A stretch of 7,451 bases of DNA. Origin: Sulfurimonas sp. (GTDB taxonomy: Bacteria > Campylobacterota > Campylobacteria > Campylobacterales > Sulfurimonadaceae). The notes under the pieces were generated by a model. That model was not told the origin of the DNA. It was given only the letters and a program-made list of their open reading frames with translations, and did no database searches. Location of the stretch: positions 1-7,451 of the forward strand of contig JAUSKV010000220.1 in assembly GCA_030646745.1 (NCBI GenBank), in the 5' to 3' direction. Shown piece by piece: positions 1 to 6,109 of this stretch (position 1 is the stretch's first letter; the number at the start of each line of letters is the position of its first letter). Made by a program: the position numbers and the translations under genes.

Positions 1-1037
1 GTTAAACACTCTTTGCTTCTAGCCTCGAAAAGTTTCAGAATAGTCAGAAAAAACGCTGTAATCGCCGGTCCCAATATCATTCCCCAAAATCCAAAAGTAG
101 AGAGTCCTGCTATGATGGCAAAGAAAATGACAAGCTCATTCATTCTTGCATCATCCTCTTTTAATAACCTCTTGTTTATCTCTTTGATAATCAGTGGTTT
201 TATAAATGTATCAGCAATTATGGAAATAACCACTATTGAGTAGAGAGCGATAAAAATCGCATTTGAACTGTTACCTTGAGAAAATTCATAGGTCATAAAC
301 GGAAGCCACATTAATGCTCCGCCTACTACAGGAATCAAAGATGCAAATCCATACATAATGCCGAAGAGGAGTCCATTATATCCCATGAGAGAGATTGCCA
401 CTCCAAATAATATTCCTTGAAACATAGCATTTACAATAATAGAGTAAAAAACCACACTCATGACAGAGGATAGCTCTTTTGAGAGCATGTTACTATCATC
501 CACCGACATCTGAACAACTCGTTTTAAAAATGCAACGATATGAACACCGTTATATTGAGCAAAGAAGTAAAAAACAATAACTAAAAAAGCATTCTTTAAA
601 AACCCTGCACTAAATGCCCCTATTTTCCCAGTGATGGAGAGAGCATTTGAGGTGATAAAGTTTATGTCTATATCTTTTATACTGTCTGCTACATAGGGTT
701 TTAGAAAGGCTAAATAGAGTGGTGGATTTGCAATAAAATCTTTGATATAAGTTTCTAAATTTGCAAAAACATCCGGTTCAAGAGAGTTGAGTCGTATAGT
801 TAATGTAGCCAAAAAATAGCCAAGAGGGGCAAAAAATAGAACTGCCAGTAAAAAGCTTGAGCTCAGAGCGGCAAGCAGTCTATTTTTAAAAAACTTCTCA
901 AAATTATCTTGAATATTTGAGGTTGAAACCGCCAAAAGAGCCGCGATTGTTATAACAAGCAGAAATGGAGCATATAAAAGATACATCCAATAAAGAGAAG
1001 TTGCAAAGAGTACGGCTATAAAATATTGCGATTTCAT
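1..1037 (-). CDS. AI-2E family (PF01594-type) membrane transporter, C-terminus cut by window edge
   Basis: Translating the minus strand from the ATG at 1037 gives 345 uninterrupted codons, open at the left edge. The family is usually about 340-370 residues, so only a few residues are probably missing. The protein is very hydrophobic, with two N-terminal helices (about residues 6-35), another near 55-75, a soluble stretch around 85-135, and a cluster of helices in the C-terminal half. The C-terminal region carries [20 protein letters not shown] and [12 protein letters not shown], which match the conserved C-terminal half of AI-2E/PerM/YdiK-like exporters. Its start codon overlaps the ruvB stop by four bases (ATGA), implying translational coupling as third gene of panB-ruvB-transporter. 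Family members export small molecules or ions (autoinducer-2 in TqsA, Na+ or Li+/H+ exchange in others), so the substrate cannot be given. The family call is firm. Confidence 0.88.
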   Translation of the reverse strand, partial: MKSQYFIAVLFATSLYWMYLLYAPFLLVITIAALLAVSTSNIQDNFEKFFKNRLLAALSSSFLLAVLFFAPLGYFLATLTIRLNSLEPDVFANLETYIKDFIANPPLYLAFLKPYVADSIKDIDINFITSNALSITGKIGAFSAGFLKNAFLVIVFYFFAQYNGVHIVAFLKRVVQMSVDDSNMLSKELSSVMSVVFYSIIVNAMFQGILFGVAISLMGYNGLLFGIMYGFASLIPVVGGALMWLPFMTYEFSQGNSSNAIFIALYSIVVISIIADTFIKPLIIKEINKRLLKEDDARMNELVIFFAIIAGLSTFGFWGMILGPAITAFFLTILKLFEARSKECL

Positions 1038-2050
1038 GAAAACAATCCCCCTTGCTCTTCAGGAAATGAGATATTTAAAACATCATAAGTCATTCTCGTA
1101 GCCTTTCTCCCCTTAGCAGTTCTCTCCAAATAGCCGTTCGCTATCAGGTAAGGTTCTAGCACATCCTCGACAGTTCCCTCGTCCTCGCTGAGCGATGCTG
1201 CTATTGTGCTCAATCCCATAGCTCTTCCGTTTGCACTTGCTAAAAGATTTAAAAGTCTTATATCCATTTCATCAAATCCATGTGAGTTTATACCCAGCTC
1301 ATTGAGTGCGTACTTTGTTCTTACAAACTCAATATTTCTCTCATCAGCAACATCGGCAAAATCTCGCACACGGCGAAGCAGACGAAGAGCAATTCTAGGA
1401 GTTCCGCGGCTTCTTTTTGCAATCTCCATAGAGGCTTCATGAAGTATCTCTTTTCCTAGTTTAAGTGATGCCTGCAAAACAATTTTTGCAAGCTCCTCCG
1501 AGGTATAAAACTGCATTCTAAAACTCATACCAAATCTGTCTCTGAGTGGATTTGAAAGCATCCCCGCTCTTGTTGTCGCACCAATCAGGGTAAATCGCGG
1601 CAAATCAATTTTAACCGTTTGAGCAGCAGGTCCACTTCCTATAATAATATCTATGCGAAAATCTTCCATGGATGAGTAGAGTATCTCTTCAACCGCAGGC
1701 GAGAGGCGATGAATCTCATCTATAAAAAGTATATCACCCTCCTCTAAATTTGTAAGAAGTGCGGCTAAATCTCCGCTCTTTTCTATCATTGGAGCGGCTG
1801 TTACTTTTATGTTTGCACCCATCTCATTTGCAATTATCAATGCCAATGTAGTTTTGCCAAGCCCCGGAGGTCCAAAGAAGAGAACATGATCAAGTGCTTC
1901 TACTCTTTTTTTACTCGCTTCAATAAATACGCCAAGATTTTTTTTAATCTGCTCTTGTCCGATGTATTCGCTCCAGATATTTGGACGAAGTGAGGTTTCT
2001 ACACTCTCCTCTTCCGGGTTATATTTTTCTATCTCAACTAATCTTTCCAT
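1034..2050 (-). CDS. ruvB: Holliday junction branch migration DNA helicase RuvB
   Basis: A complete 338-residue protein of the normal RuvB length. RuvB is the hexameric AAA+ motor that, with RuvA, drives branch migration of Holliday junctions so that RuvC can resolve them. Visible landmarks are an N-terminal [12 protein letters not shown] segment (the family LRP...YxGQ motif, residues 21-32), Walker A GPPGLGKT at 60-67, Walker B with DEIH at 111-114, the sensor-1 segment IGATTRAG at 156-163 followed by the arginine-finger region NPLRDRFG at 167-174, and a C-terminal winged-helix domain ending about residue 330. It lies 12 bases downstream of panB on the same strand and overlaps the following transporter gene by four bases. 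The start region lacks a strong Shine-Dalgarno, so translation may depend partly on coupling with panB. ruvA and ruvC are not in the window, as is common in Campylobacterota. Confidence 0.98.
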   Translation of the reverse strand: MERLVEIEKYNPEEESVETSLRPNIWSEYIGQEQIKKNLGVFIEASKKRVEALDHVLFFGPPGLGKTTLALIIANEMGANIKVTAAPMIEKSGDLAALLTNLEEGDILFIDEIHRLSPAVEEILYSSMEDFRIDIIIGSGPAAQTVKIDLPRFTLIGATTRAGMLSNPLRDRFGMSFRMQFYTSEELAKIVLQASLKLGKEILHEASMEIAKRSRGTPRIALRLLRRVRDFADVADERNIEFVRTKYALNELGINSHGFDEMDIRLLNLLASANGRAMGLSTIAASLSEDEGTVEDVLEPYLIANGYLERTAKGRKATRMTYDVLNISFPEEQGGLFS

Positions 2051-2062
2051 ATTTATGCCAAT

Positions 2063-2854
2063 CTAATAGGTATGAATTTCTTGAGGAAACTCTCTTGATT
2101 TAACTTCATCTGCATAATTCTGAATAGCCTCTTTTACCAAAGCGGCTCCATCAAGATATTTTTTTACAAATTTTGGAGTAAACTCTTCAAATAGACCAAG
2201 CATGTCAGAAAAAACAAGCACTTGTCCATCAACGCCCGAACCGGCACCTATTCCTATTACCGGAATATTTACACTGCGTGCTACCTCTGAAGCGACTTCA
2301 GCTTTCACACCCTCAATGACCATACAAAAAGCCCCGGCACTTTCTACTGCCTTTGCGTCTTTTATAAGTTGCTTGTGCTCTTCTTCTGTTTTGCCCTTTA
2401 CTTTATAGCCGCCCTCGCTTCTAACCGATTGAGGTAGCAAACCTATATGCCCACAAACTGCAATGCCGTTACTTGTCAAGTGAGCGATTATTTCTGCTTT
2501 ATCCGTACCGCCTTCTATTTTTACACAATCGGCAGAAGTCTCTTGAAAAACTTTTATGCAGTTTTTTAGAGCCTTCTCTTTTGAAGCATATGTTCCAAAA
2601 GGCATATCACAAACTACAAAACTATTTTTTGCCCCATTACAAACCGCATTGGTGTGGTATAGCATTTGCTCTAAAGTAGCACTAAGAGTATCCACTTTGC
2701 CTGCAAAACTCATGTTAAGACTATCACCAACTAGAATCATATCAGAACTTGGTTCTAAAAGTTTTGCGAAGAGTGCATCATAAGCGGTAATCATCACAAG
2801 AGGTCGAACACCTTTTGTTTTTTTAATTGAAGAAATTGTCATTTTTTTGGTCAT
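2063..2854 (-). CDS. panB: 3-methyl-2-oxobutanoate hydroxymethyltransferase (ketopantoate hydroxymethyltransferase)
   Basis: A 263-residue protein of standard PanB length. It transfers a hydroxymethyl group from 5,10-methylenetetrahydrofolate to 2-oxoisovalerate to make ketopantoate, the first committed step towards pantothenate and CoA in the cytoplasm. The (beta/alpha)8 fold signatures are all present: ITAYDALFA at 22-30, VGDSLNM with Mg2+-ligand Asp44, DMPFGTY with Asp83, KIEGG with Lys112 and metal ligand Glu114, GHIGLLPQS at 135-143, and VIEGV with Glu181, equivalent to the general base of E. coli PanB. GIGAGSGVDGQVLV near 202-215 is also typical. The ATG at 2854 is preferred because an AAGAG-like ribosome site lies 7-8 bases upstream; an in-frame ATG four codons later (2842) is possible. 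It is the first gene of a leftward operon with ruvB and an AI-2E transporter and is divergent from the Hpt gene. Confidence 0.98.
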   Translation of the reverse strand: MTKKMTISSIKKTKGVRPLVMITAYDALFAKLLEPSSDMILVGDSLNMSFAGKVDTLSATLEQMLYHTNAVCNGAKNSFVVCDMPFGTYASKEKALKNCIKVFQETSADCVKIEGGTDKAEIIAHLTSNGIAVCGHIGLLPQSVRSEGGYKVKGKTEEEHKQLIKDAKAVESAGAFCMVIEGVKAEVASEVARSVNIPVIGIGAGSGVDGQVLVFSDMLGLFEEFTPKFVKKYLDGAALVKEAIQNYADEVKSREFPQEIHTY

Positions 2855-2895
2855 TATGAAACTCTTTGTTACTTTTAATAAAGTTTAGTAAAAGA

Positions 2896-2901
2896 ATTTT
2901 A
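2896..2901 (-). promoter_or_regulatory. possible -10 element for the panB operon
   Basis: On the minus strand the panB-Hpt divergent spacer contains TAAAAT, about 42 bases before the panB start, in a very A/T-rich stretch with no recognisable -35. Campylobacterota sigma-70 promoters commonly lack a conserved -35, so this is acceptable, but other A/T hexamers in the same spacer would serve as well. Placement is tentative. Confidence 0.25.
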
Positions 2902-2910
2902 ACTAAAAAT

Positions 2911-2919
2911 TGCTATAAT
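2911..2919 (+). promoter_or_regulatory. extended -10 promoter for the Hpt-trpA transcript
   Basis: The spacer contains TGCTATAAT, a perfect extended -10 (TGnTATAAT), upstream of the Hpt gene. Transcription would begin near 2926, giving a leader of about 20 bases with a GGGAG ribosome site at 2931-2935, nine bases before the ATG. No clear -35 is seen, which is normal for this phylum. This is the best promoter match in the window and should serve both the Hpt gene and trpA. Confidence 0.7.
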
Positions 2920-2944
2920 CTTAACTATATGGGAGAATTATTTT

Positions 2945-3346
2945 ATGGGCATAAGAAGTGACTTAGATGCTAACTTCGATTTTGAAATAGTTGATGAATT
3001 TTTAGACCACTACTCCATGATGGTTGACAGTATGGAGATTATGATTTTAGATTTGTCAAATGATGAAATGTACAGAAGAAGTGTAGATGAACTTTTTCGT
3101 GTCTTCCACAACATCAAGTCGGCTTCTGGCTATTTAAAAATAGTACCTATGCAAAGATTGTCAACTCTTGTTGAAGATGAGTTAGAAAAACTCAGAACTA
3201 TGCAGCCGCCGATTAACCAAGAGGTTGTAAACTGGCTGCTAAGAATTAGTGACATGTTCGCCAAATGGCACGAAGACTTTAAGCTCAATAACAAACTTAG
3301 CAAAGTAAAATATTCTCTACTTAAAATACCTGATTTGGAAAAATAA
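2945..3346 (+). CDS. stand-alone histidine phosphotransfer (Hpt) domain protein
   Basis: A 133-residue soluble protein, mostly predicted helix, made of a single Hpt-like domain. The diagnostic motif is FHNIKSASGYL at 54-64, matching the H-x-[IL]-K-[GS]-x-[SA]-G-x-[LI] site of Hpt and CheA P1 domains; His55 is the expected phospho-acceptor. The helix before it (VDELFRVF) and the one after (LSTLVEDELEKL) fit the four-helix bundle. There is no kinase, receiver or DNA-binding domain, so it would pass phosphate between a sensor and a response regulator encoded elsewhere. It has its own extended -10 promoter and a GGGAG ribosome site, and its TAA is immediately followed by the trpA TTG start, so the two are co-transcribed. 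Partner proteins and signal are unknown. The Hpt family call is confident; the pathway is not assignable. Confidence 0.85.
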   Translation: MGIRSDLDANFDFEIVDEFLDHYSMMVDSMEIMILDLSNDEMYRRSVDELFRVFHNIKSASGYLKIVPMQRLSTLVEDELEKLRTMQPPINQEVVNWLLRISDMFAKWHEDFKLNNKLSKVKYSLLKIPDLEK

Positions 3347-4087
3347 TTGAAAAAATTAGTCGCATACATAACTTCTGGATATCCGGAAAAATCTTTTAGT
3401 ATAGATTTAGCATTAGCTTTAAGTGAGAGTGGAGTTGACACCTTGGAACTTGGAGTACCATTTTCTGACCCAGTTGCCGATGGACCTTTAATTGAAAAAG
3501 CAAACCATAAAGCCCTTGAGCTCGGCTTTAAATTTAGCCATCTTTTAGAAATTTCTAAGAGTGTGGCTCCAAAAGTTGATACTCTCTGGATGGGATATTT
3601 CAATAGTTTTTATCAACAAAACTTAGATAAATTAATTCCACATGCCAAAGAGCTAGGAGTTAGTGGTCTAATTATCCCCGATTTACCTCACGAAGAGGCT
3701 TTAGCCTACAAAAGCTTATTTAACTCAAACAATGTAGCAAATATAAGTTTTGTAGCGCCTACTGACAGCGAAGAAAGAATCAAAGAGATAGTGAGTGAAT
3801 CTCAAAAATTCATCTATATGGTTGCTTATACGGGAATTACAGGCTCTGGAGTAAGTGAAGATTTACAGCCATTTCTGTCCTCTATAAAAAAATATACCTA
3901 CACGCCTGTATATGTTGGTTTTGGTGTGAATCAAAAAACTGCAAAAGAGAAGATTAAAGGTGCCGATGGAGTTATTGTCGGAAGTGCTTTTATTGAAATA
4001 CTTTTAAACGATTCTATTAATTATAAACAGAAGATTGATGAATGCAGTGCTTTAGCTAAAATTATAAAATATGAGATAAATAGCTAA
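3347..4087 (+). CDS. trpA: tryptophan synthase alpha subunit
   Basis: A 246-residue TIM-barrel protein, slightly short for TrpA (usually 248-270). It cleaves indole-3-glycerol phosphate to indole and glyceraldehyde 3-phosphate and passes indole to TrpB in the alpha2-beta2 complex. The signature LELGVPFSDPVADGP (33-47) contains Glu34 and Asp45, spaced exactly like the catalytic pair Glu49/Asp60 of E. coli TrpA. Also present are GLIIPDLPHEE (107-117), FVAPT (135-139), TGITGSG (162-168, the mobile loop) and the phosphate-binding VGFGV and VGSAF segments. The start is a TTG directly abutting the upstream TAA with a weak GGAA seven or so bases ahead; codons after it give MKKLVAYITSG, right for the family, and no better start exists. 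Position 161, where E. coli has Arg179, is Tyr. No other trp gene is adjacent, so trpA is detached from the rest of the pathway here. Confidence 0.96.
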   Translation: MKKLVAYITSGYPEKSFSIDLALALSESGVDTLELGVPFSDPVADGPLIEKANHKALELGFKFSHLLEISKSVAPKVDTLWMGYFNSFYQQNLDKLIPHAKELGVSGLIIPDLPHEEALAYKSLFNSNNVANISFVAPTDSEERIKEIVSESQKFIYMVAYTGITGSGVSEDLQPFLSSIKKYTYTPVYVGFGVNQKTAKEKIKGADGVIVGSAFIEILLNDSINYKQKIDECSALAKIIKYEINS

Positions 4088-4112
4088 TATAAAAATGTAT
4101 TTTGAAATTTGT

Positions 4113-4139
4113 AAAAACAAAGAGTTAACTACTCTTTGT
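4113..4139 (-). terminator. intrinsic terminator of the lipoprotein transcript
   Basis: A perfect 9-bp inverted repeat, ACAAAGAGT / ACTCTTTGT (4117-4125 with 4131-4139), closes a 5-base loop. Read on the minus strand it is followed at once by TTTTT, the classical rho-independent layout. On the plus strand it is followed by CTAGCTCG, so it does not look like a strong terminator for trpA. The stop codon of the lipoprotein (4129-4131) straddles the loop, so the hairpin overlaps the end of the gene. Confidence 0.75.
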
Positions 4140-4269
4140 CTAGCTCGTTTAGAGTCTCTTTAGATACCTTATTTGCTCTATCGTAATAGCTATTATCACT
4201 CTTTTTGCTTGCACAACCTACGAATCCTACTAAAGCTGCAACACTTAGCAATATAATTAATTTATTCAT
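4129..4269 (-). CDS. small predicted lipoprotein, 46 residues, function unknown
   Basis: A short reading frame of 46 codons plus TAG. It begins MNKLIILLSVAALVGFVGC, a textbook lipoprotein signal peptide: a Lys near the start, a hydrophobic core at residues 4-17, and Val-Gly-Cys with Cys19 as the lipidated residue (Phe at -3 is slightly unusual). The mature part is only 28 residues, charged and polar, with ASKKSDNSYYDRANKVSKE as its start. A ribosome site (AAGG) lies about nine bases before the ATG. It follows the 129-residue membrane protein by 17 bases on the same strand and is closed by an intrinsic terminator, so it is the second gene of a two-gene unit. Small 'CGCxxK'-type lipoproteins of this size are common in this group but have no known role. 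I do not recognise a family; reality of the gene is supported by signal peptide, ribosome site and terminator together. Confidence 0.8.
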   Translation of the reverse strand: MNKLIILLSVAALVGFVGCASKKSDNSYYDRANKVSKETLNELDKE

Positions 4270-4286
4270 TCTCTAACCTTGTTTGA

Positions 4287-4676
4287 CTAATTGCAAACTA
4301 GCAAAAATCTTCTCTGGGCGTATCGCTTCGCGATGTCATCCATTCTTGATGAAACTAAAATTGCCACGACAAATGTAAATATAAAAGCATAAGCATAATC
4401 AATATTTAAAATATAAGTAACTAAGGAAAAAGCAAACAATGGAATTACAACAAAAAACATTCCCAATACCGCTTTTATTTTAATCTTGATATTTTTTTCA
4501 AAGTTTGAACTTCTACCAACAGAGCAGACGATAGGATTCAACTCTAAATTATGTAGCTCTTTCATCAAGTTTACATTTAAACCTTTATTCTTATAAGCAT
4601 CTTCTGTCTTTTCAAAAATACTTTTAACATTCTTGCATAAAAATTCATCCGTCTTATTTAAAAATAACTTTATCAT
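4287..4676 (-). CDS. predicted two-helix inner membrane protein, function unknown
   Basis: A 129-residue protein I cannot place in a family. Residues 1-68 are soluble, helical and charged, with lone cysteines at 14 and 51; two membrane helices follow at about 69-90 and 93-110; a basic tail (RMDDIAKRYAQRR) ends the protein. Basic residues flank both sides of the helical hairpin (KNIKIKIK before, RRMDD/KRYAQRR after), so by the positive-inside rule both termini should be cytoplasmic. An excellent ribosome site, AAGGAG, sits seven bases before the ATG, and an extended -10 lies just upstream, so the start is well supported. It is followed 17 bases later by a tiny lipoprotein gene, with which it probably forms a two-gene transcript. 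No enzyme or transporter motif is visible. Confidence 0.8.
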   Translation of the reverse strand: MIKLFLNKTDEFLCKNVKSIFEKTEDAYKNKGLNVNLMKELHNLELNPIVCSVGRSSNFEKNIKIKIKAVLGMFFVVIPLFAFSLVTYILNIDYAYAFIFTFVVAILVSSRMDDIAKRYAQRRFLLVCN

Positions 4677-4683
4677 CTTGATA

Positions 4684-4689
4684 CTCCTT
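4684..4689 (-). promoter_or_regulatory. strong Shine-Dalgarno site AAGGAG
   Basis: A near-consensus AAGGAG on the minus strand with a 7-base spacer to the ATG at 4676. It is the strongest ribosome site in the window and fixes the start of the 129-residue membrane protein. Confidence 0.8.
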
Positions 4690-4699
4690 ATTTGTTCGA

Positions 4700-4708
4700 T
4701 TTATAACA
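4700..4708 (-). promoter_or_regulatory. extended -10 promoter for the membrane protein/lipoprotein unit
   Basis: On the minus strand TGTTATAAA is one mismatch from the extended -10 consensus. A start of transcription near 4693 would leave a leader of under 20 bases containing the AAGGAG site. Further TATAAT-like runs lie 20-50 bases upstream in the same A/T-rich stretch, so alternative start sites are possible. Confidence 0.5.
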
Positions 4709-4809
4709 CATATTTTTATATTATATACTTATCATTGTAATTATACAGTAATTCTAATTTTTTTATAAGTTTTATAAGTCATGGGAATAGTAAAGATATT
4801 AATCTGAAA

Positions 4810-5325
4810 TTAATTTTTATAGTGTTTAAAATCCTCTTTAGCTTTTTCTCTTGCATGTTCAAAATCCATTATTTCACCGCCAAATTCAGCCTGAAACTTT
4901 TTAGCCATAACTTCATCTGAAAAAGCATATTTACTGACCTTGCTCATCGTTCCTCTTTTAGAACTTCCAACAACATAATAGGCTTTATTTACATCAATAA
5001 ACTTCAACGAAGCAATATCTACAACTTTCGGATTCTTAAGTTCTACACCCTCACCTAAATGCTCTTCAAGGCAGTGAAGTGAACAGTATTGAATATTTTT
5101 ACCGTTATAAGTTGCTATATGACTCGTTTTATAAAACTTTACCAAATCCATTCCACATCTAACACAACTGCCTCTATTTTCACCCTCTTGAACCAGAGTT
5201 GCCTCATCTGCATTTACAGATTGAAACATCATATTTGGAGTTGCCATATTTTTATCGGCAGAGCATCCTATAACAAACAGACCAACAACTAAACTTACTA
5301 TAAACAAACGTATCGTTTTTATCAT
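4810..5325 (-). CDS. NosL-like copper-site lipoprotein
   Basis: A 171-residue exported lipoprotein: signal segment with hydrophobic core at residues 7-19 and lipobox Val-Ile-Gly-Cys with Cys21 as the lipidation site. The mature domain carries CVRCGMDL (Cys54, Cys57, Gly58, Met59), YCSLHC (Cys81, Cys85) and, further on, the GTMSKVSKYAF...A..F..EFGG pattern, which together are the hallmarks of the NosL/MerB-like fold. NosL binds Cu(I) and helps deliver copper to nitrous oxide reductase NosZ; the CxxCGM cysteines and Met are the likely ligands here. A ribosome site (AAGGA, seven bases from the ATG) supports the start. No nosZ, nosD, nosF or nosY lies beside it, so it may serve another copper enzyme or general copper handling; calling it nosL outright is not justified. 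It is divergent from a membrane-anchored thioredoxin, a plausible partner in keeping metal-binding cysteines reduced. Confidence 0.85.
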   Translation of the reverse strand: MIKTIRLFIVSLVVGLFVIGCSADKNMATPNMMFQSVNADEATLVQEGENRGSCVRCGMDLVKFYKTSHIATYNGKNIQYCSLHCLEEHLGEGVELKNPKVVDIASLKFIDVNKAYYVVGSSKRGTMSKVSKYAFSDEVMAKKFQAEFGGEIMDFEHAREKAKEDFKHYKN

Positions 5326-5345
5326 TTTATTTCCTTTTACTCTTT

Positions 5346-5351
5346 TTTATA
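5346..5351 (-). promoter_or_regulatory. possible -10 element for the NosL-like gene
   Basis: TATAAA on the minus strand lies 21-26 bases upstream of the ATG, leaving a leader of roughly 14 bases that contains AAAGGA. The flanking spacer is uniformly A/T-rich with no clear -35, so the placement is tentative. Confidence 0.35.
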
Positions 5352-5388
5352 TCTTATCAGTTATTAATTACATAATTGTTAAATAGAC

Positions 5389-5394
5389 TATAAT
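5389..5394 (+). promoter_or_regulatory. -10 element for the thioredoxin gene
   Basis: A perfect TATAAT in the context ACTATAAT lies 30 bases ahead of the ATG at 5425, giving a leader of about 24 bases with a GGGAAG ribosome site. No convincing -35 is seen. The element shares a 99-base divergent spacer with the NosL-like gene, so the two may be co-regulated. Confidence 0.55.
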
Positions 5395-5424
5395 TACATT
5401 AAATAAAATAGTAATGGGAAGAAA

Positions 5425-5922
5425 ATGAAAGAAAAAATCAAACGCTATATTAAAGAAATTGTAATTTTTCTTGTAATTATAACTGTTTTAGCGAATGTCA
5501 TAAGTATCTATAAAAGTATTGAATTAAACAAACAGCCGCTCAATATAAATGAAATAACACTTATAGATAATGAAAAATATATATTTACTCGTGATAAGCC
5601 TCTTCTTATTCACTTCTGGGCTTCGTGGTGTCCTACATGTAAACTTGAAGCTTCAAATATAGATTTTATTTCAAAAAAGTTTGAAGTTGTTACGATAGCG
5701 GTAAAATCTGGCTCTGATGATGAAGTAGAGGAATTTCTAGCAGCTAACAATCTAACTTTTAATGTTGCAAATGATGACTCTGGTTTTTTCGCAAAAAAAT
5801 TTAATATATCTGTCTTTCCTACAACACTCATATATGACAAAGATAGAAACTTGATTTTTAGTGAGGTTGGTTATACATCTACGGTAGGTTTGTATTTGAG
5901 AATGCTATGGGCTGATTTATAA
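5425..5922 (+). CDS. membrane-anchored periplasmic thioredoxin (TlpA/ScsD-like protein disulfide oxidoreductase)
   Basis: A 165-residue protein with a basic N-terminus, one uncleaved membrane helix at about residues 11-29, and a periplasmic thioredoxin fold. The active site is WASWCPTCK with the redox pair Cys69-Pro-Thr-Cys72, typical of TlpA/ResA/ScsD reductases, and the expected cis-proline is Pro132 in VFPTTLIYD. The segment SGSDDEVEEFLAANNLTF is the TlpA-type insertion helix before the strand leading to the cis-Pro. Such proteins reduce disulfides in cytochrome c apoproteins or copper-binding proteins outside the membrane, receiving electrons from a DsbD/CcdA-type membrane protein that is not in the window. 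A TATAAT promoter and GGGAAG ribosome site precede it. It is divergent from the NosL-like lipoprotein, hinting at a role in copper-site maturation, but cytochrome c biogenesis is an equal alternative. Redox family assignment is firm; substrate is not. Confidence 0.9.
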   Translation: MKEKIKRYIKEIVIFLVIITVLANVISIYKSIELNKQPLNINEITLIDNEKYIFTRDKPLLIHFWASWCPTCKLEASNIDFISKKFEVVTIAVKSGSDDEVEEFLAANNLTFNVANDDSGFFAKKFNISVFPTTLIYDKDRNLIFSEVGYTSTVGLYLRMLWADL

Positions 5923-5934
5923 ACCAATATTATG

Positions 5935-5962
5935 CATCTAAACGAACACGTCCGTTTAGATG
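5935..5962. repeat. inverted repeat, 10-bp stem, downstream of the thioredoxin gene
   Basis: CATCTAAACG (5935-5944) is exactly complementary to CGTTTAGATG (5953-5962) with an 8-base loop. It begins 13 bases after the thioredoxin stop codon. It is not followed by a T-run on the plus strand, so it is a poor intrinsic terminator by itself but may act as one, or as an RNA-stabilising hairpin, together with the next repeat. Confidence 0.6.
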
Positions 5963-5964
5963 GC

Positions 5965-5981
5965 AGGGACAAATTGTCCCT
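5965..5981. repeat. short near-palindrome, second hairpin after the thioredoxin gene
   Basis: AGGGACAA and TTGTCCCT (5965-5972 and 5974-5981) are complementary around a single central base; a realistic hairpin has 6 bp (AGGGAC/GTCCCT) and a 5-base loop. It can be extended by GCA/TGC outside with a one-base bulge. It follows the previous inverted repeat after two bases, so the two would form tandem hairpins in a transcript. Confidence 0.5.
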
Positions 5982-6000
5982 TGCATCCCCCTAAAGCTAC

Positions 6001-6059
6001 AAAACAAGAGAATCGTTTTTCGCACAGCGAAAATGTTTCTTTAGAAAAAACCTTGTTTT
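6001..6059. other. nested inverted repeats, possible structured RNA or decayed repeat
   Basis: An 8-bp outer pairing, AAAACAAG (6001-6008) with CTTGTTTT (6052-6059), encloses a perfect 7-bp hairpin TTTTCGC-ACA-GCGAAAA (6017-6033) and a weaker TTTC/GAAA hairpin (6036-6047). GTTTCTTT at 6035-6042 can instead pair with AAAGAAAC at 6096-6103, giving an alternative fold. The 60-codon frame across this interval (5960-6142) has no ribosome site and no recognisable protein features, so I do not call a gene. The whole gene-free stretch 5923-6146 appears to be hairpins and A/T-rich linker. Confidence 0.35.
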
Positions 6060-6109
6060 CGAGAATAAAAGTGCGCAATAACAGCTATAAAAGAGAAAGA
6101 AACACTCTA

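Noticed and set aside
13..243. 76-codon plus-strand frame at the left edge
   Set aside because: It is antisense to the AI-2E transporter, whose minus-strand frame is open over the whole interval with family motifs.
3130..3603. 157-codon minus-strand frame across the Hpt and trpA genes
   Set aside because: It is antisense to two well-supported genes with intact motifs and good starts, and has no promoter, ribosome site or recognisable product.
4318..4340. small hairpin ATCGC-TTC-GCGAT
   Set aside because: It lies within the coding sequence of the membrane protein, has only five pairs, and is expected by chance.
4793..4814. A/T-rich inverted repeat ATTAAT/ATTAAT after the NosL-like gene, as a terminator
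   Set aside because: The stem is only six A/T pairs around a five-base loop and is followed by an interrupted T-run (ATCTTTACTATT) on the minus strand; too weak to call.
5326..5424. FNR/CRP-like operator between the NosL-like gene and the thioredoxin
   Set aside because: I looked for TTGAT-N4-ATCAA or similar dyads; the spacer has many TTAA/ATTA runs but no convincing palindrome beyond what its A/T content would give.
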